Shown in pieces: positions 8,568-17,094 of a DNA stretch of 64,000 nucleotides. The first letter of the stretch is position 1. Every line of letters begins with the position of its first letter. The stretch is from positions 1 to 64,000 of the forward strand of contig CADANF010000008.1 of assembly GCA_902789175.1 (NCBI GenBank), written 5' to 3'. The position numbers were made by a program, and so were the translations under genes. The notes under the pieces were generated by a model, which ran no database searches, was not told the origin of the DNA, and saw only the letters and a program-made list of their open reading frames with translations. Origin of the DNA: an uncultured Lachnospiraceae bacterium (GTDB taxonomy: Bacteria > Bacillota > Clostridia > Lachnospirales > Lachnospiraceae).

Positions 8568-9836
8568 ATGTATAATAAGAAGATCATTACCTGTGTTACC
8601 ATGGAAAATCCTTTAGAGGATTCTCTTTTCTATAATGATGCCGGTGCTGATGCTATTGCTTTTTTCGATAGTTCAGCCACAAGAGCAACTCTTGAAGAGA
8701 ATATCTCTGTAATAAAGGAAATAACAGCAAGTATTGATATACCTCTTATTGCCTGTGGTGGTGTAAGAAAATTAGAAGATGTAAAGAAGCTTCTTTATGC
8801 AGGTGCATCAAAAGTATGTATGAAGACCGCTCCTTTAAATGATATTTCTATCATAAGAGAAAGCTCAGACAGATTTGGGTCCGAAAGGATTGTTGCCACC
8901 ATCGATCTTACTACCTGTGAAGATCCTATAACTTATGGAAAACAGTTAAAGGAAAATGGAGCAGGAGAATTATTACTTCTTCATTATGATAAGTTAGATA
9001 ATTATATTGAGATTGTTAAAAGGATACGATCAGAAGTAGGACTTCCTGTTATAGCTTCTTCATATTCAACAGATGAGGAAAAAATAGCTACTATCATGTC
9101 TGAAACATCTGCAGAAAGTATATCTTTATATAATCTTTCGAGACATGATGTAATGAGCATTAAACAGGCTTGCAAGAGACAGAATGTTCCTGTTAATCTT
9201 TTTACAAGCAGCATCAATTTCTCTGAATTTAAAAAAGATGATAAAGGCCTTGTGCCATGTATCGTTCAGGATTATAAAAATGGCGAAGTTCTTATGATGG
9301 CCTATATGAATGAAGAATCATTTAATAAGACCATTGAAACAGGCCGTATGACTTATTTTTCAAGATCAAGAAACAGCTTATGGCTTAAAGGTGAGACCAG
9401 TGGTCACTATCAATTTGTTAAGTCACTTGATATTGACTGTGATAAAGATACGATTTTAGCGAAGGTTTCTCAGATAGGAGCTGCCTGTCACACTGGAAAT
9501 AGAAGTTGTTTCTTTACTCCACTGGTTAAAAAGGAGTATAATGATAAGAATCCTCTTACAGTGTTCAAGGATGTTTATGATGTTATTTCTGACAGACGTA
9601 AAAATCCTAAGGACGGTTCTTATACAAATTATCTCTTCGAAAAAGGAATAGATAAAATGCTTGGCAAGTTCGGAGATCAGGCAACCCAGGTTATAATCAA
9701 AGCTAAGAATCCTGATCCGGAGGACTTAAAATTTGAGATATCAGACCTTATGTATTTCTTAATGACTCTTATGGTTGAAAAGAATATGACATGGGATGAT
9801 GTTACAAAAGAACTGGCAGAAAGAGAAAAGCAGTAA
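8568..9836 (+). CDS. hisIE: HisIE with an N-terminal degenerate HisF-like barrel
   Basis: The 422-residue product joins three parts. Residues 1 to about 215 resemble the HisF/HisA beta-alpha barrel ([23 protein letters not shown]-like ATIDL at 111-114, [11 protein letters not shown]). Residues about 225-320 are phosphoribosyl-AMP cyclohydrolase ([17 protein letters not shown], and [12 protein letters not shown] with Cys307 and Cys314). Residues about 328-422 are phosphoribosyl-ATP pyrophosphatase. In the barrel, the position of the HisF catalytic Asp11 is Thr11 and the first loop is deleted, while Asp113 aligns with Asp130. The HisI and HisE parts look active; the barrel probably is not a cyclase. 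Confidence 0.9.
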   Translation: MYNKKIITCVTMENPLEDSLFYNDAGADAIAFFDSSATRATLEENISVIKEITASIDIPLIACGGVRKLEDVKKLLYAGASKVCMKTAPLNDISIIRESSDRFGSERIVATIDLTTCEDPITYGKQLKENGAGELLLLHYDKLDNYIEIVKRIRSEVGLPVIASSYSTDEEKIATIMSETSAESISLYNLSRHDVMSIKQACKRQNVPVNLFTSSINFSEFKKDDKGLVPCIVQDYKNGEVLMMAYMNEESFNKTIETGRMTYFSRSRNSLWLKGETSGHYQFVKSLDIDCDKDTILAKVSQIGAACHTGNRSCFFTPLVKKEYNDKNPLTVFKDVYDVISDRRKNPKDGSYTNYLFEKGIDKMLGKFGDQATQVIIKAKNPDPEDLKFEISDLMYFLMTLMVEKNMTWDDVTKELAEREKQ

Positions 9837-9845
9837 ATAATGTAA

Positions 9846-9873
9846 TTGGATATTATCTTAAAATTTATATAGT
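9846..9873 (+). promoter_or_regulatory. weak candidate promoter of alaS
   Basis: TTGGAT and TATAGT are spaced by 16 bp in the 68-nt gap before alaS. There is no terminator after hisIE, so read-through is equally possible. No T-box fits in this gap. Confidence 0.35.
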
Positions 9874-9904
9874 AACTTTATTAACTTAGGAAGGAATATT
9901 AAGG

Positions 9905-12553
9905 ATGAAACAGTTTACTTCAAAAGAACTAAGAAAGACTTGGATTGAATTTTACAAAGAAAGAGGACATGTAGATGTAGGTGCGGTTTCACTTGTATCA
10001 GATGGTTCAACAGGTGTTATGTTTAACGTAGCCGGAATGCAGCCTCTTATGCCATATCTTTTAGGTGAAAAACATCCATTAGGTACAAGACTCTGTAATG
10101 TACAGGGCTGCGTACGTACAAATGATATAGATTCAGTTGGTGATAAGAGCCACGTAACATTTTTCGAGATGATGGGCAGCTGGAGCCTTGGAGATTATTT
10201 CAAGGAAGATCGCTGCAAGTGGAGTTTCGAACTTCTCACTCAGGTTTTTGGATTTGATCCTGATCACCTTGCTTCAACAGTTTTTGCCGGTGACGAAAAT
10301 GCTCCAAGAGATGAAGAGGGAGCTCAGTGCCGTATCAAATCTGGATTTAAGAAAGAAAATATCTATTATCTTCCAGCTGAGGACAACTGGTGGGGACTTG
10401 AATATGGACCATGCGGACCGGATAGTGAAATGTTCTATATCGCAGATGTTCCTGATTGTGGTCCTAACTGTGGCCCAGGTTGCGACTGTGGTAAGTATAC
10501 AGAGATTGGTAATGATGTATTTATGCAGTACGAGAAGCATAAGGATGGACATCTCACACCACTTAAGCAAAAGAATGTAGATACAGGATGGGGACTTGAA
10601 AGAATCCTTGCCTTCCTTAATGGTACAAAGGACGTATATAAGACTGACCTCTTTACATCAGCAATCGCTTTCATTGAAAAAATTTCAGGTGCTGAGTATG
10701 GTAAAGATGAAAAGCTTACAAAATCCATGAGAGTACTTGCTGACCATATGCGTACAAGCGTTATGCTTATCGGTGACTCAGCAAAGCTTCTTCCTTCAAA
10801 TGTAGGTGCTGGATATGTATTAAGACGTCTTATCAGAAGAGCAGTTCGTCATGGACGTACACTTGGTCTTAATAAGGATAATCTCCTTGATCTTGCTAAG
10901 ATCTACATTGATGAAGTATATGGTGACAGCTATCCACTTCTTGTAAAGAACCGCGAATTCATTTTAAGTGAGCTTGATAAGGAAATTGTAAGATTTGAAA
11001 GCACTCTTGAAAATGGCATGAAGGAATTTAAGAAGATCCTCGATGAAAAGAAAGCTTTAGGTTCAATCGATGGAGAATCTGCATTCTATCTTTATGATAC
11101 ATTTGGTTTCCCAATCGAACTTACTGTAGAAATGGCTGCAGAAGAAGGTCTTAAGGTTGATGAGGAAGGCTTTAATAAAGCTATGGAATCAGCTAAACAA
11201 AAGGCTAGAGAGAATCAGAATTTCTCAGCTAAGCTTTCAACTGATTCTAAGGTATTTGAAGCTATCAAAGATTATAACGATACTGAATTTACAGGTTATA
11301 CAGAACTTGAAACAGAAAGTAAGATAATCTTTATCGTTCGCGGTGATGAAGCTTGTGATACATTAAATACAGGTGATGAAGCTACTATTATCGTAGAGAA
11401 ATCTCCATTCTATTCTACAATGGGTGGTCAGATTGGTGATACTGGTGTAATCACTTGTGGAAATGCAAAATTTGTTGTTAAAGATACTCTTCATGTTGCA
11501 GGAAAAAAGACAGCTCATATTGGATATGTTGAAGCTGGTGAATTTAAGAATGGCGATAACGTAAAACTTTCAGTTGATTCTGAAAGAAGAGCACTTATCT
11601 CAAAGAATCATAGTGCAACTCACCTTCTTCAGAAGGCTCTTCAGATGGTACTTGGAGATCATGTTGAACAGGCAGGTTCTCTTGTAACAGAAGGAAGACT
11701 TCGTTTCGACTTCAGCCATAATCAGGCAATGTCTTCTGATGAGATAAGACAGGTAGAAGACATTGTAAATAAAGAGATTGCCGCAAATCTTACAGTTGAA
11801 ACAAATGTAATGACTCTTGATGAAGCAAAGAAAACCGGTGCTATGGCTTTATTCGGAGAAAAGTATGGTGATTCAGTAAGAGTTGTAAATATGGGAGGAT
11901 TCTCAGTAGAACTTTGTGGTGGTACTCATGTTAAGAATACTTCAGTAATAGGTACATTTAAGATCGTATCTGAAACTGGTGTTGCTGCCGGAGTAAGACG
12001 TATCGAAGCTCTTACATCTACAGGCGCTATAGAGTATTATAATGATGTTGAAAGCAGACTCTTAGAGGCTGCTAAGCTTTTAAAGACAGAGCCTGTCAAA
12101 CTATCAGATAAGATTCAGGCACTTCTTGATGAGGTAAAAGCTCTTCAGTCAGAGAATAACTCTCTTAAGGATAAGATTGCAAAGGCTGCTGCTTCAAACG
12201 CTGATGATTGTGTTGTAGAAGTTGGTGATATTAAGGTTCTTCCTATGGCAGTTCAGGGAATCGATCCAAATGCCCTTCGTACTCTTGGTGATGATTACAA
12301 GGCTAAACTTGGTAAGGCTGTTATTATAATGGCATCAGACCTGGGTGATAAGGTAAGTCTTATTGTTATGGCAAGTGATGATGCTGTTGCTTCAGGAGTT
12401 CATGCCGGAAATATTATTAAAAAGATTGCTCCAATCGTTGGAGGCGGCGGTGGTGGACGTCCTAACATGGCTCAGGCCGGTGGTAAGGATGCATCAAAGA
12501 TTGCTGATGCTCTTAATGCTGGTGTAGAAGAAGTAAAAAACCAGCTTAACTAA
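9905..12553 (+). CDS. alaS: alanyl-tRNA synthetase
   Basis: The 882-residue enzyme charges tRNA-Ala. The N-terminal class-II core opens [18 protein letters not shown], with [15 protein letters not shown] and GWGLERIL following. The editing domain has the zinc ligands in [13 protein letters not shown] and ELCGGTHV. The C-terminal part has the glycine-rich [15 protein letters not shown] of the DHHA1 domain. The insertion [21 protein letters not shown] is seen in many bacterial AlaRS. Length is normal. No terminator separates it from the his genes. Confidence 0.98.
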   Translation: MKQFTSKELRKTWIEFYKERGHVDVGAVSLVSDGSTGVMFNVAGMQPLMPYLLGEKHPLGTRLCNVQGCVRTNDIDSVGDKSHVTFFEMMGSWSLGDYFKEDRCKWSFELLTQVFGFDPDHLASTVFAGDENAPRDEEGAQCRIKSGFKKENIYYLPAEDNWWGLEYGPCGPDSEMFYIADVPDCGPNCGPGCDCGKYTEIGNDVFMQYEKHKDGHLTPLKQKNVDTGWGLERILAFLNGTKDVYKTDLFTSAIAFIEKISGAEYGKDEKLTKSMRVLADHMRTSVMLIGDSAKLLPSNVGAGYVLRRLIRRAVRHGRTLGLNKDNLLDLAKIYIDEVYGDSYPLLVKNREFILSELDKEIVRFESTLENGMKEFKKILDEKKALGSIDGESAFYLYDTFGFPIELTVEMAAEEGLKVDEEGFNKAMESAKQKARENQNFSAKLSTDSKVFEAIKDYNDTEFTGYTELETESKIIFIVRGDEACDTLNTGDEATIIVEKSPFYSTMGGQIGDTGVITCGNAKFVVKDTLHVAGKKTAHIGYVEAGEFKNGDNVKLSVDSERRALISKNHSATHLLQKALQMVLGDHVEQAGSLVTEGRLRFDFSHNQAMSSDEIRQVEDIVNKEIAANLTVETNVMTLDEAKKTGAMALFGEKYGDSVRVVNMGGFSVELCGGTHVKNTSVIGTFKIVSETGVAAGVRRIEALTSTGAIEYYNDVESRLLEAAKLLKTEPVKLSDKIQALLDEVKALQSENNSLKDKIAKAAASNADDCVVEVGDIKVLPMAVQGIDPNALRTLGDDYKAKLGKAVIIMASDLGDKVSLIVMASDDAVASGVHAGNIIKKIAPIVGGGGGGRPNMAQAGGKDASKIADALNAGVEEVKNQLN

Positions 12554-12592
12554 TTTATTTTGATAATTTTAAGAATTATATTAAATTTATTA

Positions 12593-12621
12593 TTGACTTA
12601 ATAATAGATTATAGATATAAT
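12593..12621 (+). promoter_or_regulatory. strong promoter of rpsU
   Basis: TTGACT (12593-12598) and a perfect TATAAT (12616-12621) are separated by 17 bp. Transcription would begin near 12628, giving a leader of about 75 nt that folds (see 12651-12683). Confidence 0.85.
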
Positions 12622-12639
12622 AATCAATGTGCGATTTTT

Positions 12640-12683
12640 GTAAACCCATACAGTTGTTTACAGCACAGTAAACTTCACAACTG
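12640..12683 (+). promoter_or_regulatory. structured rpsU leader with alternative pairings
   Basis: CAGTTG (12651-12656) pairs with CAACTG (12678-12683), and inside it GTTTAC (12656-12661) pairs with GTAAAC (12668-12673). An upstream GTAAAC (12640-12645) could pair with the same GTTTAC instead. The first hairpin ends directly against the GGAGGGAGGG ribosome-binding site. The pairings are seen directly; the regulatory role is inferred. Confidence 0.5.
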
Positions 12684-12702
12684 GAGGGAGGGAAAAAGAA
12701 AA

Positions 12703-12879
12703 ATGTCAAGCGTAATAGTTAAAGAAAATGAAACATTAGATAGCGCTCTTCGTAGATTTAAGAGAAATTGTGCTAAGGCTGGTATCCAGCAGGAAATTCG
12801 TAAGAGAGAACATTACGAGAAGCCATCTGTAAGACGTAAGAAAAAGTCTGAGGCTGCAAGAAAGCGCAAGTTTAAATAA
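12703..12879 (+). CDS. rpsU: 30S ribosomal protein S21
   Basis: This 58-residue reading frame starts [20 protein letters not shown] and ends in a very basic tail ([15 protein letters not shown]). It is S21, a small protein of the 30S subunit near the anti-Shine-Dalgarno end of 16S rRNA. The start follows a long purine-rich ribosome-binding site (GGAGGGAGGG). It has its own strong promoter and a terminator, so it is a single-gene unit. The match covers the full normal length of Firmicute S21. Confidence 0.97.
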   Translation: MSSVIVKENETLDSALRRFKRNCAKAGIQQEIRKREHYEKPSVRRKKKSEAARKRKFK

Positions 12880-12892
12880 GTAAAATGTTCTG

Positions 12893-12924
12893 GCACCTTG
12901 GGATATTTCCCAAGGTGCTTTTTT
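12893..12924 (+). terminator. intrinsic terminator of rpsU
   Basis: A perfect 11-bp stem GCACCTTGGGA / TCCCAAGGTGC with a TATT loop is followed by TTTTTT. Confidence 0.95.
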
Positions 12925-12965
12925 CTGGTTTAGAAATTGTATCATAAGTGTAGGAGAGAAAAGTA

Positions 12966-13970
12966 ATGGCTTATGTAGAGAAAAAACTCAGTATTCCCCA
13001 GAATATAATTCAGCTTATATTTGGTCAGTTTGATAAAAATATAAAGAAGATTGAAAGAGCTTTCTCTGTGGAATATGTAATCAGGGGAGATGATCTTATA
13101 ATATCCGGTGAGGAGGCATTAGTTGACAAAGCAAGTGATGTTATAATGGATCTTTATAATATGGCATCAAAGAATGAAACCATAAGTGAACAGAGTGTAG
13201 ATTATGCAATATCACTTAAAATAGATGGAGCCAAGGAAAAAGCCAGTGATCTTTATGATTCTGATGTTATATGCCATACAATAAGTGGAAGAGCAGTAAA
13301 ACCAAAGACTTTCGGTCAAAGGAAATATGTTGAAGCAATAGATAAGAATATGATAATCTTTGGTACCGGCCCTGCTGGAACAGGTAAGACCTACCTTGCA
13401 ATGGCAAAAGCAATAACTGCTTTTAAGAAAAATGAAGTTGAAAGGATAATCCTTACTCGTCCAGCTATTGAAGCCGGCGAAAAGTTAGGATTTTTACCGG
13501 GAGATCTACAAAGTAAGATAGATCCATATCTTCGTCCTCTTTATGATGCATTATATGAAATCATGGGAGCAGAAGCATTTCAAAAGAATATGGAAAAAGG
13601 ACTTATTGAAGTAGCTCCTCTTGCATATATGAGAGGTCGAACACTCGATAATGCCTTTATAGTACTTGATGAAGCACAGAATACAACTCCTGCTCAGATG
13701 AAAATGTTCCTTACCCGTATTGGTTTTGGTTCAAAGGCTATCATTACAGGAGATGCTTCCCAGAAAGATTTAGGGGCAGGGGCAATCTCTGGTCTTGATA
13801 CTGCCTTAAAGATCTTAAAAAATATCGAAGGAATTTCCGTATGCCAGCTTACCAGCAAAGATGTAGTAAGACATCCTCTGGTACAAAAAATAGTTGAAGC
13901 TTATGAAAACTATGAAAAAAAGCATCCGGATAACCCTGATAAAAAGAAAACATATTATAATAAACACTAG
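12966..13970 (+). CDS. phoH: PhoH-like ATPase
   Basis: The 334-residue protein is of the PhoH/PhoL family. The P-loop GPAGTGKT is at 135-142, the Walker B region is AFIVLDEAQNTTPAQMKMFLTR, and TGDASQKDLG follows. The N-terminal 110 residues contain a KH-like domain. Members are thought to act in RNA metabolism and often sit beside ybeY, as here. GGAGAG lies 8 nt before the ATG. The stop codon TAG falls inside the left arm of the palindromic element at 13966-14132. Confidence 0.93.
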   Translation: MAYVEKKLSIPQNIIQLIFGQFDKNIKKIERAFSVEYVIRGDDLIISGEEALVDKASDVIMDLYNMASKNETISEQSVDYAISLKIDGAKEKASDLYDSDVICHTISGRAVKPKTFGQRKYVEAIDKNMIIFGTGPAGTGKTYLAMAKAITAFKKNEVERIILTRPAIEAGEKLGFLPGDLQSKIDPYLRPLYDALYEIMGAEAFQKNMEKGLIEVAPLAYMRGRTLDNAFIVLDEAQNTTPAQMKMFLTRIGFGSKAIITGDASQKDLGAGAISGLDTALKILKNIEGISVCQLTSKDVVRHPLVQKIVEAYENYEKKHPDNPDKKKTYYNKH

Positions 13971-14132
13971 TATAACGTCACTTAAATAACTGGACCGAAT
14001 ACTTGACTGCTTACATCGATAGCACGCCTCAAAAATCCTCAGCGTAGCCCGCTACGCCTACATTTTTTGAGACGCACTCTCGAGCAAGCATTCAGCGCAT
14101 TAGTCCAGTTATTTTGCGAACGTTATACTAGT
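13966..14132. repeat. 167-nt imperfect palindromic element
   Basis: The outer arms ACTAGTATAACGT (13966-13978) and ACGTTATACTAGT (14120-14132) are perfect complements. Next inward are AAATAACTGGAC (13984-13995) and GTCCAGTTATTT (14103-14114). At the centre are CTCAAAAAT / ATTTTTTGAG and a GCGTAGC-CC-GCTACGC tip (14042-14057). Base composition is more GC-rich than the surroundings. It overlaps the phoH stop. This could be a mobile palindromic repeat or a very large terminator; I see no reading frame in it and no clear target-site duplication. Confidence 0.75.
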
Positions 14133-14160
14133 TTAAATATTATTAAACCCTGTACGGTTA

Positions 14161-14189
14161 TTGAATTACAACTGTATTTATAGTATAAT
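14161..14189 (+). promoter_or_regulatory. promoter of ybeY
   Basis: TTGAAT (14161-14166) and perfect TATAAT (14184-14189) with a 17-bp spacer, 60 nt before ybeY. The promoter lies just outside the palindromic element. Confidence 0.8.
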
Positions 14190-14249
14190 AACATAGATTT
14201 TGGGTGTGTTCATTTTATCGACACAATATATAGTTCAGAAAGGCAGATT

Positions 14250-14756
14250 ATGACTATTACGATCACTGAAGATAAGGAATTATCCTATCCAGAAGAATTC
14301 AATACAATAATTAAAGATATCATCGAATATTCTATTGATTATCTGAAATGCCCTTATGAGTGCGAAGTGGAAGTTATCCTTACGGATAATGATGGCATTC
14401 ATGAACTAAATAAAGCAGAACGTGGAATAGATGCACCTACTGATGTTCTTTCATTTCCAATGCTGGATTTTAGTGAGCCGGCAGATCTATCGATCATTGA
14501 AGAAAATCCAAATGAATATTTTAATCCAGAAACAGGCGAATTATTACTCGGCGATATAGTCCTTAATCTTGACCGCGTAAAATCTCAGGCTTTAGATTAT
14601 GGACATAGTGAAAAAAGAGAGATTGCTTTTCTTACTGCCCACAGCATGCTTCATTTATTTGGATATGACCATATGAATGATCGTGAAAGAGAAGTAATGG
14701 AAAGAACACAGGATGATATATTAAACAAAAGGGGATACACTAGGGACTATGAATAA
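14250..14756 (+). CDS. ybeY: endoribonuclease YbeY
   Basis: The 168-residue protein is YbeY, a zinc-dependent single-strand endoribonuclease involved in 16S rRNA 3'-end maturation and ribosome quality control. The metal motif HSMLHLFGYDH supplies His131, His135 and His141, and the family block DAPTDVLSFPM is at 61-71. AAAGG precedes the ATG. It overlaps the next gene by 8 nt, so the lipoprotein downstream is probably translated in coupling with it. Confidence 0.96.
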   Translation: MTITITEDKELSYPEEFNTIIKDIIEYSIDYLKCPYECEVEVILTDNDGIHELNKAERGIDAPTDVLSFPMLDFSEPADLSIIEENPNEYFNPETGELLLGDIVLNLDRVKSQALDYGHSEKREIAFLTAHSMLHLFGYDHMNDREREVMERTQDDILNKRGYTRDYE

Positions 14757-15843
14757 GAAGAGAGTTTTATCTGCATTTCTTGTAACTATGATGGGATTAT
14801 CACTTTTTACAGGATGTGGAAAAAAGGAACAGGAAACAACTACTGAAGCAACAGAAGAGCCAACATATGCACTTACTCTTACTGACAGTCCAATGTTAAA
14901 TGAGACAGCACCAGAAACTGACCCACATAAAGGACTTGTTCAGAATGATCTTAACGGTGAATGGGTAACACCAGAACAGGCAAACAAAAGACCAGTTGCC
15001 ATTATGATCAATAATATTGATGTTGCTCTTCCTCAGTCAAATATAGAGCAGGCAGATATCATTTATGATTGTCTTGTTGAAGGCGGTATCACACGTCTTA
15101 TGGCAATCTATTCTGACTGGAGTAATCTTGACAGAATAGGCCCTGTTAGAAGTGCCAGACATTACTACCTTCGTAAAGCTGTAGAATATGATGCAGTATA
15201 TGTTCATTTCGGATATTCAACCTATGCACAAAGTGACTGCTCAAACTATGGCAGACTTGATAATATCAATGGACTTTATGATGGTGGTTTCTATAGAGAT
15301 ACAAATCGTGTAGCTCCTCATAATGCATATACATCAAGCAGTGGCATTGATGGTCAGATTGAAAGCTATGGTTATGACAAGGAACATCATGACTGGTATC
15401 AGAAACCATATAAATTTAATGAAGAAGATACTGATATGGCAAACGGAAATCCTGCAAATAAAGTAACTATCCATCATAATGATTATAGTGATCCTTGGTT
15501 TGAATATGACAAGGATAGAAAAGAATATGTAAGATTTGAATATGGCGATGTTCATTATGATGACCAGACTGAAAACCAGCTTCATTTTAAGAATGTGCTT
15601 GTTCAGTTCTGTGATCATCAGGTTCTTGATTCAAAGGGCTATCTTAATGTAGACTTCGTTGGATCAGGTAGTGGATATCTTGTAACAGATGGTAAATATG
15701 TTCCAGTTAACTGGTATAAGGCCAGTGAAGAAGATTCAACTCACTGGACATTTGAAGACGGAAGCCAGATGGTTTTAAATCCAGGTAAGACATGTGTCTG
15801 TGTAATGGAATCAAATAATACATCAGGATTCATTGTAGAGTAA
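14749..15843 (+). CDS. DUF3048 (YerB-like) lipoprotein
   Basis: The 364-residue product begins with a lipoprotein signal peptide: positively charged start, hydrophobic stretch, and lipobox LFTGC with the lipidated Cys23. An acidic Thr/Glu-rich linker follows, then the DUF3048 domain with the landmarks KRPVAIMINNIDVALPQSNIE, VEGGITRLMAIY and GPVRSARHYY. B. subtilis YerB is the reference member; the biochemical function is unknown. It is exported and membrane-anchored. A terminator follows directly. Confidence 0.9.
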   Translation: MNKKRVLSAFLVTMMGLSLFTGCGKKEQETTTEATEEPTYALTLTDSPMLNETAPETDPHKGLVQNDLNGEWVTPEQANKRPVAIMINNIDVALPQSNIEQADIIYDCLVEGGITRLMAIYSDWSNLDRIGPVRSARHYYLRKAVEYDAVYVHFGYSTYAQSDCSNYGRLDNINGLYDGGFYRDTNRVAPHNAYTSSSGIDGQIESYGYDKEHHDWYQKPYKFNEEDTDMANGNPANKVTIHHNDYSDPWFEYDKDRKEYVRFEYGDVHYDDQTENQLHFKNVLVQFCDHQVLDSKGYLNVDFVGSGSGYLVTDGKYVPVNWYKASEEDSTHWTFEDGSQMVLNPGKTCVCVMESNNTSGFIVE

Positions 15844-15851
15844 AAAAATAG

Positions 15852-15891
15852 GGTTCAGAACTTTATATTTATATGGTTCTGAACCTTTTTT
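15852..15891 (+). terminator. intrinsic terminator after the DUF3048 gene
   Basis: The 10-bp stem GGTTCAGAAC / GTTCTGAACC has a 14-nt loop and is followed by TTTTTT. Confidence 0.85.
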
Positions 15892-15906
15892 ATAAAAGGA
15901 TTAAAT

Positions 15907-17094
15907 ATGACTTATGATATTATAATCCTGGGAGCTGGTGCCTCAGGACTTGCAGCTGCGATAACTGCAGGAAGAAGAGAAAAGAAGATCTTAATAATAG
16001 ATAAAAATAAAAAATGCGGCCAGAAGTTATATGCTACTGGAAATGGCAGGTGCAATCTTACAAATCAACTTTTTTCACCTGATTCTTATTATGAGAATGA
16101 TTTTGCTTTAAAGATAATAGGAAAGAGTCCCGCAGAAGATATCATATCTTTCTTTAATTCTCTCGGAATATATACCTATGATAGAGATGGATATGTTTAT
16201 CCCATGTCAAATCAAGCTTCAACAGTAGTATGGGCTTTAAAAGATGAGGCAGGACGCTTTGACACTTCCTTTAGATATAATCATGAAGTAAATAGGATAA
16301 TTAAAGAAAAAGATGGTTTTAAAGTTATATTAAATAATAATGAAAGTCATATTGGAAAAACCTTACTTATAGCTACAGGTGGTTTTTCATATCCAAAGCT
16401 GGGCACTGCAAACGAAAGTATATATTCAATATATGATTCCTTAAATATCAAATATAAAAAATATGAAGCAGCTCTTTGTCCTCTTATAATAAAAGAAGAT
16501 CTTTCAAAGGTATCCGGTGTCAGGACAAAAGGTAAAGTCACTGTATATAAGGATGAAAAAGAATACCATGAAGAAGGTGAGATTCAATTTACTGATTACG
16601 GTATTTCCGGTATTGTAATCTTTAATATGTCTTATTTCCTGGATAAAGGAGATAAGATATATCTAGACCTTATTCCTGAGGTATCTTACGAACGATTTAA
16701 GGCTCTTTTTAATAATACACGTAATAGAAGACCTGTTGCCATTTTAAATGGCCTTATAAATGATAAACTCTCTTCATTTATACTTGATAATTTTCTTAAA
16801 AATATAGATAATAAGAATCTAACGGGAAACGATTTTAATGATGATATGGTAAATGAACTGTATCTGTTAATGAAAAAATATACTCTTAATGTAAAAGGTA
16901 AGATGGATTTTGATATGTCCCAGGCTTCATCAGGAGGGATACTTACTTCAGAGATCGATCCAGAAACCATGGAATTAAGAAATATAAAGGGGCTTTATGT
17001 TTCAGGTGAAGCAACTAACGTCCTTGGAAAATGCGGCGGTTATAATCTTACCTATGCATTTTTAAGTGGTATTAAAGCAGGAAGGAATATGTAA
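15907..17094 (+). CDS. flavoprotein of the HI0933/BaiN family
   Basis: The 395-residue protein has an N-terminal Rossmann dinucleotide fold with GAGASGLAAAITAGR (about 9-23), then the family block CGQKLYATGNGRCNLTNQ. The C-terminal GLYVSGEATNVLGKCGGYNL binds FAD. These are the signs of the HI0933/YhiN/BaiN group of NAD(P)/FAD-dependent oxidoreductases. The substrate is not known for most members. It ends exactly one base before the start of a second flavoprotein, suggesting one transcript. Confidence 0.9.
   Translation: MTYDIIILGAGASGLAAAITAGRREKKILIIDKNKKCGQKLYATGNGRCNLTNQLFSPDSYYENDFALKIIGKSPAEDIISFFNSLGIYTYDRDGYVYPMSNQASTVVWALKDEAGRFDTSFRYNHEVNRIIKEKDGFKVILNNNESHIGKTLLIATGGFSYPKLGTANESIYSIYDSLNIKYKKYEAALCPLIIKEDLSKVSGVRTKGKVTVYKDEKEYHEEGEIQFTDYGISGIVIFNMSYFLDKGDKIYLDLIPEVSYERFKALFNNTRNRRPVAILNGLINDKLSSFILDNFLKNIDNKNLTGNDFNDDMVNELYLLMKKYTLNVKGKMDFDMSQASSGGILTSEIDPETMELRNIKGLYVSGEATNVLGKCGGYNLTYAFLSGIKAGRNM

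Noticed and set aside
9837-9904. T-box riboswitch before alaS
   Set aside because: The gap is only 68 nt, too short for a T-box, and I see no specifier loop or terminator.
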